A stretch of DNA of 64,000 bases from Erythrophleum ivorense (Eukaryota; Streptophyta; Magnoliopsida; Fabales; Fabaceae): NCBI GenBank assembly GCA_026724425.1, contig JAIUCV010000282.1, positions 620,001 to 684,000 of the forward strand, read 5' to 3'. The notes under the pieces were generated by a model. It did no database searches. It was not told the origin of the DNA and worked only from the letters and a program-made list of their open reading frames with translations. Positions 46,589 to 58,800 of the stretch are shown piece after piece. Within the stretch, counting starts at the first letter, position 1. The number at the start of each line of letters is the position of its first letter. Position numbers and translations under genes: made by a program.

Positions 46589-49500
46589 TGTAACCTCTTT
46601 ATCTATTGTATTAATATCCTCCATTATTACTTCTTAATTTATCATCTAATGTGCATAGAAGCTATAATTGTATCACGTGATATACTATTTAAATAAGGGG
46701 ATCACATATGAATCAAGTGCTACTATTCATTTCTTCAAATTTAAAATTTTCCAAAACATCCCATACTGGGTTGTTATTTAGAGTGATCATGCCTCATGTA
46801 AGACTTATCACATCATACGTCTATTCAAAATATTATTTTCAATCAAGTCATAAGACCATTATAAATATACAACAAAAAGAGGTATTGGTTTCTTGACTCT
46901 ACTTCCTATATGAATCTTATAAGCTACTTGCCAACAAGCACTTGATAATTGTCCTCATTTATCTTGGACCACTTTATGCTTAATATGACTTGGACTTGAC
47001 CTACTCCTGGCAGGTCTATATACATCAATTCAATTTTTACAATAAACTTAACTATTGGCATTTTCTCCTGAATCTGAATACATTACCATACATGTGAAAA
47101 TAATAAAAATTATGTACAAGACAATAATATCTTAGAAAACTAGTAATGGTTTAGTTACCATGTGTGCAAAAAATAACTTTTTATTCATTACTCTTGTCTA
47201 TTTCAGAAATAATCATACTTACGGATAAATGGAATAAAAGGCATGGCGTCATATAAATATGAGCTGATCATATGATTTGGATGTCATCTGCAGCAACATC
47301 ATGAAACATCAAGCTATCATATAAGTTATCAATAAGTCTCTCATGATAACAAAATCATCATATAATTTAACATATTTAAGCATATCATAATATATAATAA
47401 GCTTTATTCTTGAGGAGACATAATAATGTCATTTGCAAAAATGTTGTTTAAGGAAAGATATTCATAGGTACCATGTCTAGTGTCCCATACCACTTTTGTA
47501 GATATAAATTTTCAAAATCATAGGTAGTACACCTAGCATCCCCTACTACTTGATGTGATGCCTAAGTTTTCAGCATATTTGAGAATGAAGAATTACTTTC
47601 CTTAGCTCTTTTGTATCTATATAAAAGCTCTGTTAAAGTATCCATGAAACATAAATAAAGCAAATCATCAACATGTTATCTAAGGTATCCCTTAGAGCGT
47701 ATCCATAATACATTGATATATAAGGTTTCATAATCCATCTCCAAAGAAAACTTGAAAACCATTCCTAAAGGGAAGCTGAAAACCATCCTATATGAGAAGC
47801 TAAATCAATATCTTTTGAAAATCTGAATAACCATCTTTAAGGGAAAAGCTGAAAAATAACATCTTATATGAGAAGCTGGTAGACATCATCCCTGTATAAA
47901 ATCATCTCTCTTGGATACTAACAATATCATGAACTAATTAACTTAATTTGCCTAAAACATAGTCATTGAATATAAACCTTAAATGAAGATGAGGGCTATC
48001 AGTCTTAAACATATTGAGTATAGGAAGCAAATACATATAAATGTGTATGTATGTTGAATTAGTTAGTATAAATCACACACTACAATTTAAACTAGCAAGT
48101 ATTTAAAACACAAAATGGTTAAGAATTACTTGTGCTAATTATAATGAAAACCCTCTTTTCCTCTTACAATGTCTTTTAGTGTCTTAGGTGTTTTAAAATT
48201 CTATATTTCATATCGGGTATCCAAGTATTGGTTATTTATGCGTAAGAATTATCCAGAGTTCGATTTTCCATGTATGGTCATCAAAGTACAGGTATAGTTA
48301 ATGGTTTAGTCCTCCATACATGAGGTCTAATCTATTCTCTTTTCATAGTGATTTATATTAAGATATTATTTTTTTAATAACCTCTAAGGTTATAGAAGAA
48401 TTTAATGAGACACCTTAAGTACGCAACATAAGCAACACACAATTATCTAATTTATATGCAAATAAAACATCGAGTGTAAAGAGCATACTAGAAAAATTCA
48501 AAAATTTCCTTTTTCTTAAAACTAAAAGTTAGCACCATGGCACCTTTGCCTATATTGAAAGGGTTTCCTCTTCTTTTTTTTTTTTTTCCTTTGAATGACT
48601 AGTGCCATGGTGCAGAGATGTCTTCCTTTTCATTTCTGCAACTCAATTTCACTATTCATGTAAAAAGGATCCTTTTTTCTGACCTTAACAACCTTAATAA
48701 CAATTTTAAACATTATACAATTATCAAATCTTAGCAAAAACACAATCTAATTCATAATTTAATACCTAAAAAGGAATATAAAATTTTCACCATTGAAAAC
48801 CCATTTTCAAAGAGAGAGAAAAGAAAGAGATAAAGATGGAGAAGAGATGAAATTGTGGTTCTTAGTAAGATAAGAGTGCCTTACTTTGATTCTTGCTTAA
48901 GGGTTGTTCAGTTACCTTGATTTTGGAAAAAGTGTTTTACCTTGATTCTCCTTCTCTACACTCTCGTTCTCTCTGTCTCTCATGCTTTTAGTGCTCTTTC
49001 TCTCTTAGTCTAATGAGGGTGCAGAATAGTGAAACAAGGATGTGATTTATAAATACATTTTGGTCTCCTTAAATCTCAAGCATATCTCACTTTCTCTCTT
49101 CTTGTTATTGACTTCTTCAAGAAGTCAGTAGTTTCTTCTAAGAGATATTGTTTTAGATGAAAATAATATTTATTTGTTTAGTACTAGGTATAAAAATTCT
49201 TCCCAATTATAAGGAGTGCACATTAAAATTTTTTGTTCCTTTAATTTGTTCATTTTATAGTGTTTTTGTCTTGGTAAGAATTATATTTTGATCTTGGTTA
49301 AAATTACTCTTTGATGCTATCCAAAATTGTAATTGAGCCCTAATTAAAATTAGGTCTTTATTCCCTAAATTTTTAATAATTATATTATGACTTTAAAATT
49401 TTACCTAAATTTTTTTATTTTATAAATATTTTATTATATTTTTAGGGCTTCAATAGTGTAGGGAATTTCATAAAATTCATTTTAAATATTTATTTCTTAA

Positions 49501-49732
49501 TTATTTTTTAATAATTAAAACAAATTCTAAATAATTCTTAAAAATTCTCAAAAATTTCTATCAAATTTCTAATGACTCCCAAAAATTTTCTTTATGTTTT
49601 ATAAATTTGTATTTCATTAAATTCTCATTATTTAGCCATAAATTATTTTTTAAATATATTTTGATACTAAGTAATTTATCTAAAATTGCATAAATATTAT
49701 CCAATTAATTTTGTTCAGAAGGGAATGTTATA
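46589..49732 (-). mobile_element. solo LTR, family B, 3.1 kb
   Basis: It runs from TGTAACCTCTTT to GGGAATGTTATA (the terminal CA decayed to TA) with an exact GGTTA duplication, splitting the reverse transcriptase. On the minus strand its first ~400 bases resemble the start of the host chromovirus LTR (TTAATTGGATAATATTT, then AATTTAATGAAAT-type words), so it appears to be a relative of the same LTR family inserted in the opposite direction. It contains a short inverted repeat at 48532-48614 and loosely repeated CTGAAAACCATC / GAGAAGCT units at 47750-47900. No genes are present. Confidence 0.8.
48532..48614. repeat. inverted repeat GCACCATGGCAC
   Basis: AGCACCATGGCAC near 48533 and AGTGCCATGGTGC near 48602 face each other across a T-rich spacer. 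It lies about 1.1-1.2 kb from the LTR start, a position comparable to the long hairpin of the 31212 LTR (about 0.9-1.6 kb). Confidence 0.65.
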
Positions 49733-51251
49733 GGTTATGTTTTTTCGATTAATTATTGCCCCATTAGTGTTCATGGATTATATGAATAATTCTTTAGACC
49801 CTATTTGGATCAATTTATTGTTGTATTCATAGATGATATTCTGATATACTTAAAGATACAAGAACATAAGGAATACCTTAGGATAATTTTATAGATATTA
49901 AGGGAAAAACAATTATTTGCTATGTTAGAAAAATGTGATTTTTGGCTTTGTGAATTGAAATTGTTAATACATGTGATCTTATAGAAAGGAGTGTCAGTAG
50001 ACCCTAGTAAGGCGAGGGCAGTAGTTGAGTAGAAAAGATCTTAGGCTATTACCAAGGTTAAAAGTTTCTGGGGATTGGCCAAATATTATAAAAGGTATAT
50101 TCAAAGATTTTTACAGATAGCCTTACCATTAACAATATTAACTTGGAAAGGAAATCTTTTTGAATGGACCCATGAGTGTGAAAATAGTTTTCAAGCATTG
50201 TAGGAGAAATTGACAACCATACTTGTCCTAATAATCCTTGATCCTTTAGGAACTTATGAGGTGTATAATGAAACTTCCAAGAAAGGCTTAGGATGCATTC
50301 TAATGTAAATCAAACGAGTCATAGCCCATGTCTTTAAACAACTTAGGCCTGAGAACTACCTTATCTATGACCTAGAGTTAGCATTTGTGGTGTTTACTTG
50401 AAAGATTTGGCAACATTACTTGTATGGAGTTGATTTTGAGGTATTTAATGGCCATAAAAGTCTTAGATACCTACTTGATGAAAAAGAGTTAAATATATGA
50501 CAAAGAAAGTGGATAGAGTTGGTCAAGGACAATCATTTTGAACTTAGATATCCTTTAAGCAAGGTTAATGGGTAGCTGTTGGTCTCAGTAGAAGTCTTTA
50601 CAAATTATGAAAATGATGATTGAAGAAATCAAATTGATAAAATATTTTAGAGACTTGAGACTTTCTGACCATCCTACCATAAAGCTTGCACCTAAGTGAA
50701 TTAAAGATGAAGTATGATTAGATAATCCAAATTAGAGATGCACAAAGTTTAGATTAACTTTTGCAAAAGTAGTCAGAATATTAGAATTTTTCTAAAGCAC
50801 CAAACGAAACCATTTTATTTCAAGGAAAAGTATGTGTTCCAAACCAATTAGAACTTAGGAATAAGATCTTAGAGGAAGCTCATGAAAGCAATTATACTAT
50901 TTACCCTAGATCCACTAAAATGTACCAATATCTAAAAAGAATGTACTAGTGGCTAGCAAGGAAAAACGCAATTGCTAAATGTGTGGCTAAATATTTGGTA
51001 TGTGAAAAAGTGAAAATAGAAAGAAACCATCAAGTTTGTTACAACCTTTAGAAATCCTAAAATGGAAATTATATGATAGTATTTTAATGGATTTTACTAT
51101 AGGATTGCCTAAGACTCTAATCGAAAATGATGCTATATGGGTAATAATGGATAGGTTAAGTAATTCTATACATTTTTTACCCATTAAGGCTAAGTACTTA
51201 TTAGACAAACTTGCTTAAAATATATTTGCAAGAAATTGTAAGATTACATGG
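49733..51251 (+). pseudogene. chromovirus reverse transcriptase end, RNase H and integrase start
   Basis: Reverse transcriptase resumes with FMDYMNNSLD and the catalytic box VVFIDDILIYLK (about 49820), then LREKQLFAMLEKCDFWL. The connection follows (YKRYIQRFLQIALPLT). RNase H reads from about 50150 (FEWTHECENSFQAL; YNETSKKGLGCILM; WQHYLYGVDFEVFNGHKSLR). The integrase N-terminal zinc-binding region starts near 50870 (EEAHESNYTIYPRSTKMYQ), and the catalytic core begins at about 51036 with ILMDFTIGLPKT, where the first acidic residue is the D of M-D-F, then AIWVIMDRLSNSIHFLPIKA. The solo LTR at 51257 interrupts the core. Stops are numerous. Confidence 0.88.
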
Positions 51252-51256
51252 GGTAC
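51252..51256. repeat. target-site duplication, left
   Basis: GGTAC here and GGTGC at 53991-53995 differ at one base. Confidence 0.75.
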
Positions 51257-51317
51257 TGTAACAACTAGAAAAAAAAGCTGAAAATTTTTGAAGTCTTGAA
51301 AATTTTCTAAGTCTGCT

Positions 51318-51567
51318 AACTATAGCGAGAAATGGGCTAGCTATAGCGAATGTACCTGTTCATTATAGCGAGAAAGAGTCTAGCTATAGTGAGAGTGCTT
51401 TTTTGCTATAGCAAAAATGCTTCTAACTATAGCGAGTGTGGGCATCCCATACAAAAACCAGGGCGTTGCTTGCCGTAGCGCGTGCCATAGCGAAAGCAGG
51501 GGTTTGGGACTGATACGTGCTCGCCGTAGCTAGGGTTATTCTTCGCTATAGCGAGGGTTAGTCTGGA
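51318..51567 (+). repeat. GCTATAGCGA repeat cluster
   Basis: About nine occurrences of CTATAGCGA, CCGTAGCG or CCATAGCGA-like words, spaced roughly 20-40 bases apart in both tight and loose arrangement. The core GCTATAGC is itself palindromic. The cluster is absent from the corresponding start of the 40692 and 55814 copies. Confidence 0.85.
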
Positions 51568-52290
51568 AAAGTGTGGAAAAAGAGAATTTGACTTTTTAAA
51601 ACGTCCAGATCCATTCTTTCTCCTTTAACCGACCTAAGCTTCGACCAAAAGAGAGAAAAGAGCTGTAAAGGGAGAGAGAGACCTAAAGAAGGAAGGAGAA
51701 CAAGCAAAAAGGTAAGTAAGCTTGAGATTTTCATAACTTTTCTTCTTAGCATGTTGTTCTTCTCTCTTTCCCCTTTCTTTCTATGGTTTTGGTAGTTGAT
51801 TTGGGTTTAGTTCAGAAGAAGGAAAGTGAAAAACCACTCTTGAAGAAGGCTAGAACTCATGTATCTTCACTTCTTCTTTGCTTTCTTTTTTGAGAGCTTG
51901 AGAGAGGAGGGAGAGTGAGTGGAATTCTAGAGAGAGAATCCCTAGTTTCTTACATATGTAGTGGGGGTTTGCTTTGATGAAGAGCCCCTTAGCTTTGTGA
52001 GTATTTATTTGAGTTATAAGAAAGTAATTCCATGCTCTTTGTTGTGCCTAAGCTCAAGAGAAGCAACTCCATCTAGTTGTGCTTGTGGGACTAAGAAGGA
52101 AGAAGAGAAATTGAAAGGGAAGGCTTGTGTTAGCCGATAAGGTAGCTTTTCATTCTTTCTTGTTGCATTCTTGGATATGTAATAGTCATTGTATGTTTGT
52201 GTATATGTTTGTATTGTGAGCCATGCCATTGGATGTTGCCTTGATACATTAGTACCAATATGTTTATGATATGAATTGTGAAAATTGCTC

Positions 52291-52412
52291 AGGTGAGGTG
52301 GTGCCAAAAGTCCTTTGAGACGGGTGAGGTGGAGCCAAAAGTCCCTAAACCAAGGGTGAGGCCAATCCAAAAGTCCTAAAAACTTGGGTAAGGCTAGACC
52401 AAAAGTCCCTAG
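52291..52412 (+). repeat. CAAAAGTCCCT tandem array
   Basis: Four units of about 30-35 bases, the cleanest version of the array: GGTGCCAAAAGTCCTTTGAG, GGAGCCAAAAGTCCCTAAAC, CCAATCCAAAAGTCCTAAAA and CTAGACCAAAAGTCCCTAGA. Confidence 0.85.
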
Positions 52413-53990
52413 AGCTTATTCTTGGCAATGATATGATATTCATGGCATGGAAAGCATGTGTTGTGTAATTGTGAATGGTTTGCATGCTTTGACTTGTTTA
52501 TATGCCTTGATTGCTTTCTTGAATGAGTATGAGCTATTGAGATTCCATGAATCTCACCCCCTTCCCTCTCCCATCTTAACATGTTAGGTGGAGCTCAAGG
52601 AGAACTAAGTGCACACCAAGGAGCCTAGTTGAGCATGCTTAGGGAGTTGTGTAGTTATTTTGGTTCTTTTGTTGTAAAGAGGTGCCAAAATGAATATGCA
52701 CCTATTATTCTTGAGAAGTAAATATTTGAGTAAGTGTAAAGGTATGTATGAATGATGGATGAACTATGTAGAGAGCCAAAGCAATGAAAATGTGAAATTT
52801 GGCCCTTTTGTGGCTCATATGTAAAAGTGCATTTTGGCCCGTAGTATAATAAGTTTAAGATGTGCATTGATTTGGACCACTTGAGTATTTCATATATACT
52901 ATGTTTATACTTTCCAACTTGCCCAAGAGATGCTAGAACATGTGGGAGGCCATTTGGACCCACTTTGAACCATTTTGGGTGCTAAAACCATCATATTTGT
53001 GAGCTCTATCAAAGTATGACCAGATGAGCACTTCTTGATATGGAATTTGGCATGCCTCTAGAGTCTATTGAGAGCTTCTTGAAAAGCTAAAGTAGGTAAT
53101 ATTTTGAGGTCTAGGGAATATTTGGTGAATTGTTGAAATTGGAGAATTTTCTGGTTTTAGTTATTGTACTATGCAACTAGGTCCGAAAATGAATCTGTGT
53201 CATTCATGGACCAAATGGTGTCCAATTATCGTGAAATTTTATGGGTATAGACTAGATATCTACAGTGACCTATGACAACTAGAAGCACCTCAATCGGAGG
53301 TCTATAGAGGGAGAATGAACTTTCTGAAGTTCTGTGTTAGTATCAGGGAAGCCATCCGACCTTCCTTATTGTTCTATCAGTTTTCGAGGTCCAACGACTA
53401 CTGAAATGATCTGAGCTTATTTTTTTCCTCTAGTTAACATCTTTATATTTCCAAATTGGTATAGTTTCCCTAGATTGGATTTTTGTGGAATTAGTTACGA
53501 ATTTTCAAAGTTCATGACAGCAAGCTGCACTAGTACCAGGGACAGTTGGACTTCTGTCTCTTTTTCGATATCAAACATGGTCCCAACGCTGAGATTGTAG
53601 TTGGGAGTTATTTTTAGTGTGAATTTAACATCTAAATATTTCTATAGAGCTATGATTTGCTTGATTTTCATTTTTTTAGAATTAGTTATAATTTTCTAAA
53701 GTTAGAGCCAAAAATCTGACTTTTGGGCTCACGTGAGAAATTATATTTTCTTGGTTTTTGGCTTCATATCCGTGGTTTATGAGTTGTTTGAGGTTATGTA
53801 CAAGTTGTATAAATGGTGTTTGAGTAGAGAATGTGAATGATGGGTTCACGGGACCTACGGGATAAAATATGACTGGTTAAACCCTGACTTAAAGTAGTAA
53901 AATATCACGGTTTTGGTCATTTTCCTTGAAAATCATATGGAATCAAGCCTAAAGGGAGATTAGTTGGAGTTAAGTCATTATGATGTTACA

Positions 53991-54818
53991 GGTGCCTTGT
54001 AGTATTATGTTAGATAGAGAAATTAATTTCACTTTTAGATTTTGGAGAGCTCTACAAGAAGTTTTTAGAATCAAATTATGTTTTAGTATAGCTTATCATT
54101 CTCAAATGAATTGTCAGATGGAATAAGTAATCCAAACCCTAGAAGATATATTAAGAGCTTATACCTTAGGCCAAAGGATAAGTTGGGATAGGTATATACT
54201 ATTAGTAGAGTTTGTTTATAATAGTAGTTTTCATGCTAATATTGGGATAGTACTTTTTGAAGCCCTCTGTGGTAAAAAATGTAGATCACCTTTTCATTGG
54301 TATGAGGTTGGGGAAAGGAATCTATTAGGACTAAAACTAGTGAAAGAAACTTTTGAGCAAATTAAGCTAATTAAGAAAAGAATGCTTATAGCCTAGAGTT
54401 AATAAAAAATTACTTTAGCAAGAGGAGAAGACCTCCAGAGTTCAATGAAGAAAAACATGTATTCCTTAAAATTACTCTTACAACTAGTATGGATAGATCC
54501 TTGAAATCCAAAAAATTAAGTCCTAAATATATTAGACCTTTCTAGATAATTAAAAGAATTGGACTAATTTGCCTATCAAATTGCATTACTACCTAAACTA
54601 TCCAATCTTCATCCTGTGTTTCATGTTTTTCAACTTTGTAAATAAATTCCATCTCCTTTACACATCATAAAAGAAGAGCCAGTGCAAGTGAAAAAAGATT
54701 TGATTTATCGACTAGAATCAATACAAATTGTTGACACTAACACAAAACAATTAAGAAATAAAACTATATCTTAGTTACTTTTTAAAGGTAATTCCAAATT
54801 TTGCTAACAAAAATTTCT
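53991..54818 (+). pseudogene. chromovirus integrase end and chromodomain-like tail
   Basis: The integrase core resumes with FTFRFWRALQEVFRIKL, FSIAYHSQMN and IQTLEDILRAYTLG, then LLVEFVYNSSFHANIG, FEALCGKKCRSPFHW and VGERNLLGLKLV. These are standard gypsy integrase motifs; the second acidic residue lies just before FTFRFW and the third in T-L-E-D. The tail LHPVFHVFQLCK, VQVKKDLIYRLESIQIVD and KQLRNKTI matches the region that leads into the chromodomain of Tekay/Del-type elements, which directs integration to heterochromatin. The chromodomain itself is too degraded to judge. Confidence 0.85.
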
Positions 54819-54834
54819 AAAAGAAGAGAAGAAT
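54819..54834 (+). other. polypurine tract
   Basis: AAAAGAAGAGAAGAATT lies immediately before the 3' LTR, as required for plus-strand priming. Confidence 0.7.
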
Positions 54835-55386
54835 TTTAACACCCTTTAAAATTAACAATTCAATTAATATAAAATAAGTTAGATAATATTAGACATAATT
54901 TAATTATTAATTTGAAACAATTTTTTAAGAGTTTCTTGAATTAGGAGTTTTGGAATAATAGTAAAATTGTATTGAATTAATTAGGAATTATTTGAAAATA
55001 TACCTCATTTATTAAATAATAAATATTTAAATAGAATTTTTTAAAATTTTCTAAACTTTTAAAGCCTTAAAAATATAATAAAATTATTAGGGTAATAAAA
55101 ATATTTAGATAAAATTTTAGGGTAAAAATATAATTATTAAAGTTTAGGGTTCAAAGTATAATTTTAGCTAGAACTAAAATATAATTTTAGTCAAGGCTAT
55201 AGTATTTTTCCCAAGATTAAAATGTGATTTCCTCTAAGAGAAATTTGTTTACAATCAGAAAAAAAAATTTTGGTTGAAAAGACTACTAATGATTAAAAAT
55301 AATTTTCATGTTTAGTTCAAAACAAATTAGATTCCCTACATTTGTTATTTTGATGTGAAAAAAAGATTTTTTACTTTGACCCTTTA
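54835..55386 (+). repeat. 3' LTR, truncated
   Basis: It starts TTTAACACCC (TG decayed to TT) and aligns with 31212-31760 at roughly 80-85% identity by eye, with small indels. Similarity stops near 55386, after TTTGACCCTT, so about 3.1 kb of the LTR is missing. Confidence 0.85.
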
Positions 55387-55813
55387 GAAGTCAAATGTCT
55401 TAAGTTTCCTAAGTTAAGTAAAGTCTTATGTTAAATTTTGGTAGTTTAATAAAATGTTATAATTAGTACTATGTTAATTTTAGGTTTTCTTATACATATT
55501 CTTGTGAAGTATTACCGTGAGGTATGACTCTTAATTTCAAATTTTAATCCAACATGATTTCCTTGTGGGAGAGGATTAGACTCTTAGATGATCACTACAC
55601 ATTTTGTTATAGAAGATGTTGTCAAGAATGTTAGTTTCAACTAACAAGTGGAGTACATACTTGCTATAGACAAAGAAACCATATTTATTGACTTCATGGT
55701 ATATAATATTATTTAATACTAAACATTTCACTTTGCCATAATTTGTAATAAATTAAATTTCACTATGCAGGCCATGTATTGATTTGTTAATAAACAAGAA
55801 TAATCCTTGTCTA
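55387..55813. other. unassigned DNA
   Basis: No coding region or known element is visible. Sequence to the right of the next LTR (from 59318) should be the continuation of this segment. Confidence 0.35.
55809..55813. repeat. target-site duplication, left
   Basis: GTCTA is repeated exactly at 59318-59322. Confidence 0.6.
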
Positions 55814-58800
55814 TGTAATAACTGAGTTTTCAGAAACTGAACTAAAACTGATAAATTGATACTAAAACACCCTAAAGCAAAGAAAATTGAGATTGAATGA
55901 AATTAGGATATTAATTAGAACATATAAAAATATGAGTAAGAGCTAAGGATAACTCGAAATTGGGGCCAAAACAACTGAACGAATTTAAGGAATAATATAA
56001 TGACAATATTGTAATTTCAAGTAACTTTTTAGAAACTCAAATGAGAGAGTTTTAGATGAGAAAATTGAATTTTTAGAGATTCACAAAGGCCTTAAAAATC
56101 ATAAGAATCCTTAGAATGGCCAAAACCCCTCCGATATACATTTTAAGTCATTAGTTAACTGAAACTTTGATCGGACAATTTTGTAAGATTTTTAAATTTA
56201 ATTTGAGTGAAACCAAAGATATTTTATGAATTAGAGAACTTAAATTTTATGATGAAAAAGATAATTCTAAAAAAAAATTGAAATGAACTCAAATGGAGAA
56301 ACCAAAGTTTAAGGACAAAAATGAAAATTGCAAAATGTTATAATATAACCTCCCCCTTCTTATTTAGCACGTCCCACCTCCTCCTCTCTTCATTAACTTT
56401 CATTTGGCCTAAAATAGAACCTAAACTAAGCTTGAGTGACATACTAAAGAGGGAACAAGGGAAAAGAAAACAAGGCTTGGAAATGGTAAAAATTTGTTAC
56501 TTCTTCACGCTCTTCTCTTTATTAAAGTTCTTCTCCTCTTCTTCCTCCCTTTCTCCATGGTTTTAAAGCTCTAAAGGATGATGTTTTATGGCTGGTTCAG
56601 TAGAGGAAAGAAAGAATTTAGAAAAAAGTTTGCAAGGCTAAGAAAGTTCATCTTGTAAAGAAGTTAATAAGGTATGATTTACCATAAATAAATTACTCTT
56701 CTTGATTCTGCCATAGATACACTATTTCAGCCAGACCTAGAAGACCATGTAGGGGGTTTGATTTTGATCTAAACTTGATAGAACATGGGGTTTTGAAGCA
56801 TAAGGAATGATATGGAACAAATAAAACTATAAAAGAAGATATAGATAACAAGTTGTAGAAATTAGGGCTTTGATTGCACTTGGGGATTTATGAAGCTTTC
56901 TAACGATGATTTAGCTTATGTAAAAGCATATTTGAGTTCATAAGAGACCTAGGAAACTTCATGGATGATAATTTTCCTAGAAAAGCAAGAAACATTCCAT
57001 GGGTACCTTCTTTAGCCTAAGTCTCAACCATGGATAATTTCAAGTACCTAGGGAGAGTTTTCTTTAATTCTAAGATTATGAATGGTCTAGATATGAACAA
57101 TAAATACTAAAGGAACAATTGGTTTGAATTTAGAAGCCATATTTTGAAAGTTAAAAGTTTAATGTTCCATTATACATAAAGAAGCAACTTGGTGTTAGGC
57201 TTCTTGATTTGAATTTGTGATGACTCTAATGTATTTAAATGGAGTTATACGACTTAGGTTGAGTGAGAAATTAGAGCTAAGATGATGAATTATATGAGTT
57301 GTTTCATTATGCTACTAAATAGAGCCATATGGATGCCATAAGGTAGAATTGGCTTGTATAAAGTTTATGTGAGGCCAAAGATAATTCCATTGATGCCTTT
57401 GTGTGTTGTTTGATGTGTCTAGGCCAAGTAAAGCAAACCTCTCCCATTTGTGTGTGTGAGGCCAAAAGGAGAAGCTAGGGAACTAAGGAAGAAAAGTTAT
57501 GCTTCTTGATAAAAGTAGCTCTTCATCCATTATTGCATGCATATCTTAGTTGTTGATTGCCATTGATTACTTATATGTGTGTTTGAATAATGAAACATGT
57601 CTATTGCTATTAGTTTGATGATTTGATGACATTATACTTCTTGAATTGCTTTGAAAATATAAGATAGCACTTGATAGGTGAGATTGTGCTAAAAGTCCCT
57701 TGATTTAGGTGAGGTTGTGCCAAAAGTCCCTTAATTTAGGTGAGGTGAAGTCCAAAGTCCTTAATTAAGGGTAAGACAAGGCCAAAAGTCTCAAGAATGA
57801 GTAAGGTTAAATCAGAAATCCCTAAAATGTGGGTGAGATTAATCTAAAAGTCCCAATAATTAGGTAAGGCTAGTCCAAAAGTTCCTAGAGTTTGTTTTTA
57901 ACCTTGATGGATCCATATGATTTTGTAAATATGATTATGTTTGATATTTTGAAGCTTTGGATGTATACTTGTCTTTTTTGACATGATAATATGCATATAT
58001 GTATGCTTGAAAGGGTGAATGAGCTATTGGGATTCTTTGAATCTCACTCTTCCCTATTTTATCTTTAACCATGTTTAAGGAATTTTTAAGGAACAAAGAA
58101 TGAAGGCCAACAAACATAATTAATGCTACTTTGACAATGCTTTAGAATTTTGTCTAATCTAATGTCAAAGTATGAGTGTGTATAGTATATATGAAATGTA
58201 AACCTTCACTAGTGTGTAAAAGTATGATATTGTGATGAATGTACCATATTTGGAAGCATATGTATAAGAACATGGATTTTGACATGTATGTGGCTTGTAA
58301 AGTGAGTGTATAAAGATAAGTGAAATAGTGAATTTGAATTTCATGATATTTTGAACCTAATATGATGGCCAAATATGTTGGGAATTTGAATTCCATGATA
58401 TTTTGGACCTAATATGATGGCCAAATATGTTGTAAATTATGTATTGGACATGCTCAAATGGTTACTTGCATTATAGAACCTCATTTTGGACCGTTTGATG
58501 CCACTTTGATGTTAAATTGATCCATAATTTGCCCCTAAACCAAAATTAGACTAAATAAACGAATTTTGACATAAAATCTGATAAGCATTTAGATCTCATT
58601 TATAGCTTTTCATAGAGTCAAAGAATACAATTTTTGGAGCTTTTTAAAATTTATTATAATTTTTCAAAGTTGGCTAAATTATATAGAATTGCCATGTTAC
58701 TGTTCATTTGGTTAATTATGGTTTTTTTGAGACAAATGAACTCTAATACTCATAAAACTTTACAAGAAAATATTTGGCATTATAAGCTTTTCATTGCCAT

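Larger units (their letters stand above)
51257..53990 (+). mobile_element. solo LTR, family A, 2.7 kb
   Basis: It begins TGTAACAACTAG and ends TGATGTTACA, with a 5-bp duplication carrying one mismatch, and splits the integrase core. The first 320 bases contain a cluster of GCTATAGCGA-type units (51318-51567). A purine-rich leader and the family A tandem array (52291-52412) follow. The last ~1 kb is matched by the 3' portions of the 40692 and 62712 copies. Among the family A copies it looks the least decayed by termini and composition. No genes are present. Confidence 0.88.
31212..55386 (+). mobile_element. Ty3/gypsy chromovirus (Tekay/Del-like) with four nested insertions
   Basis: The 5' LTR is 31212-34889, the primer-binding site 34894-34905, the polyprotein remnant runs from about 35107 to about 54800, the polypurine tract is 54819-54834, and a truncated 3' LTR follows (54835-55386). 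Domain order is gag, zinc knuckles, protease, reverse transcriptase, RNase H, integrase, chromodomain-like tail, which is Ty3/gypsy order. Insertions at 35205, 40692, 46589 and 51257 account for about 15.4 kb of the ~20-kb interior, leaving about 4.6 kb, a normal size for this lineage. The LTR pair differs at roughly one site in six by eye, so the element is old. All domains are broken by stops. Lineage assignment rests on LTR length and the tail after integrase, not on a tree. Confidence 0.9.
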
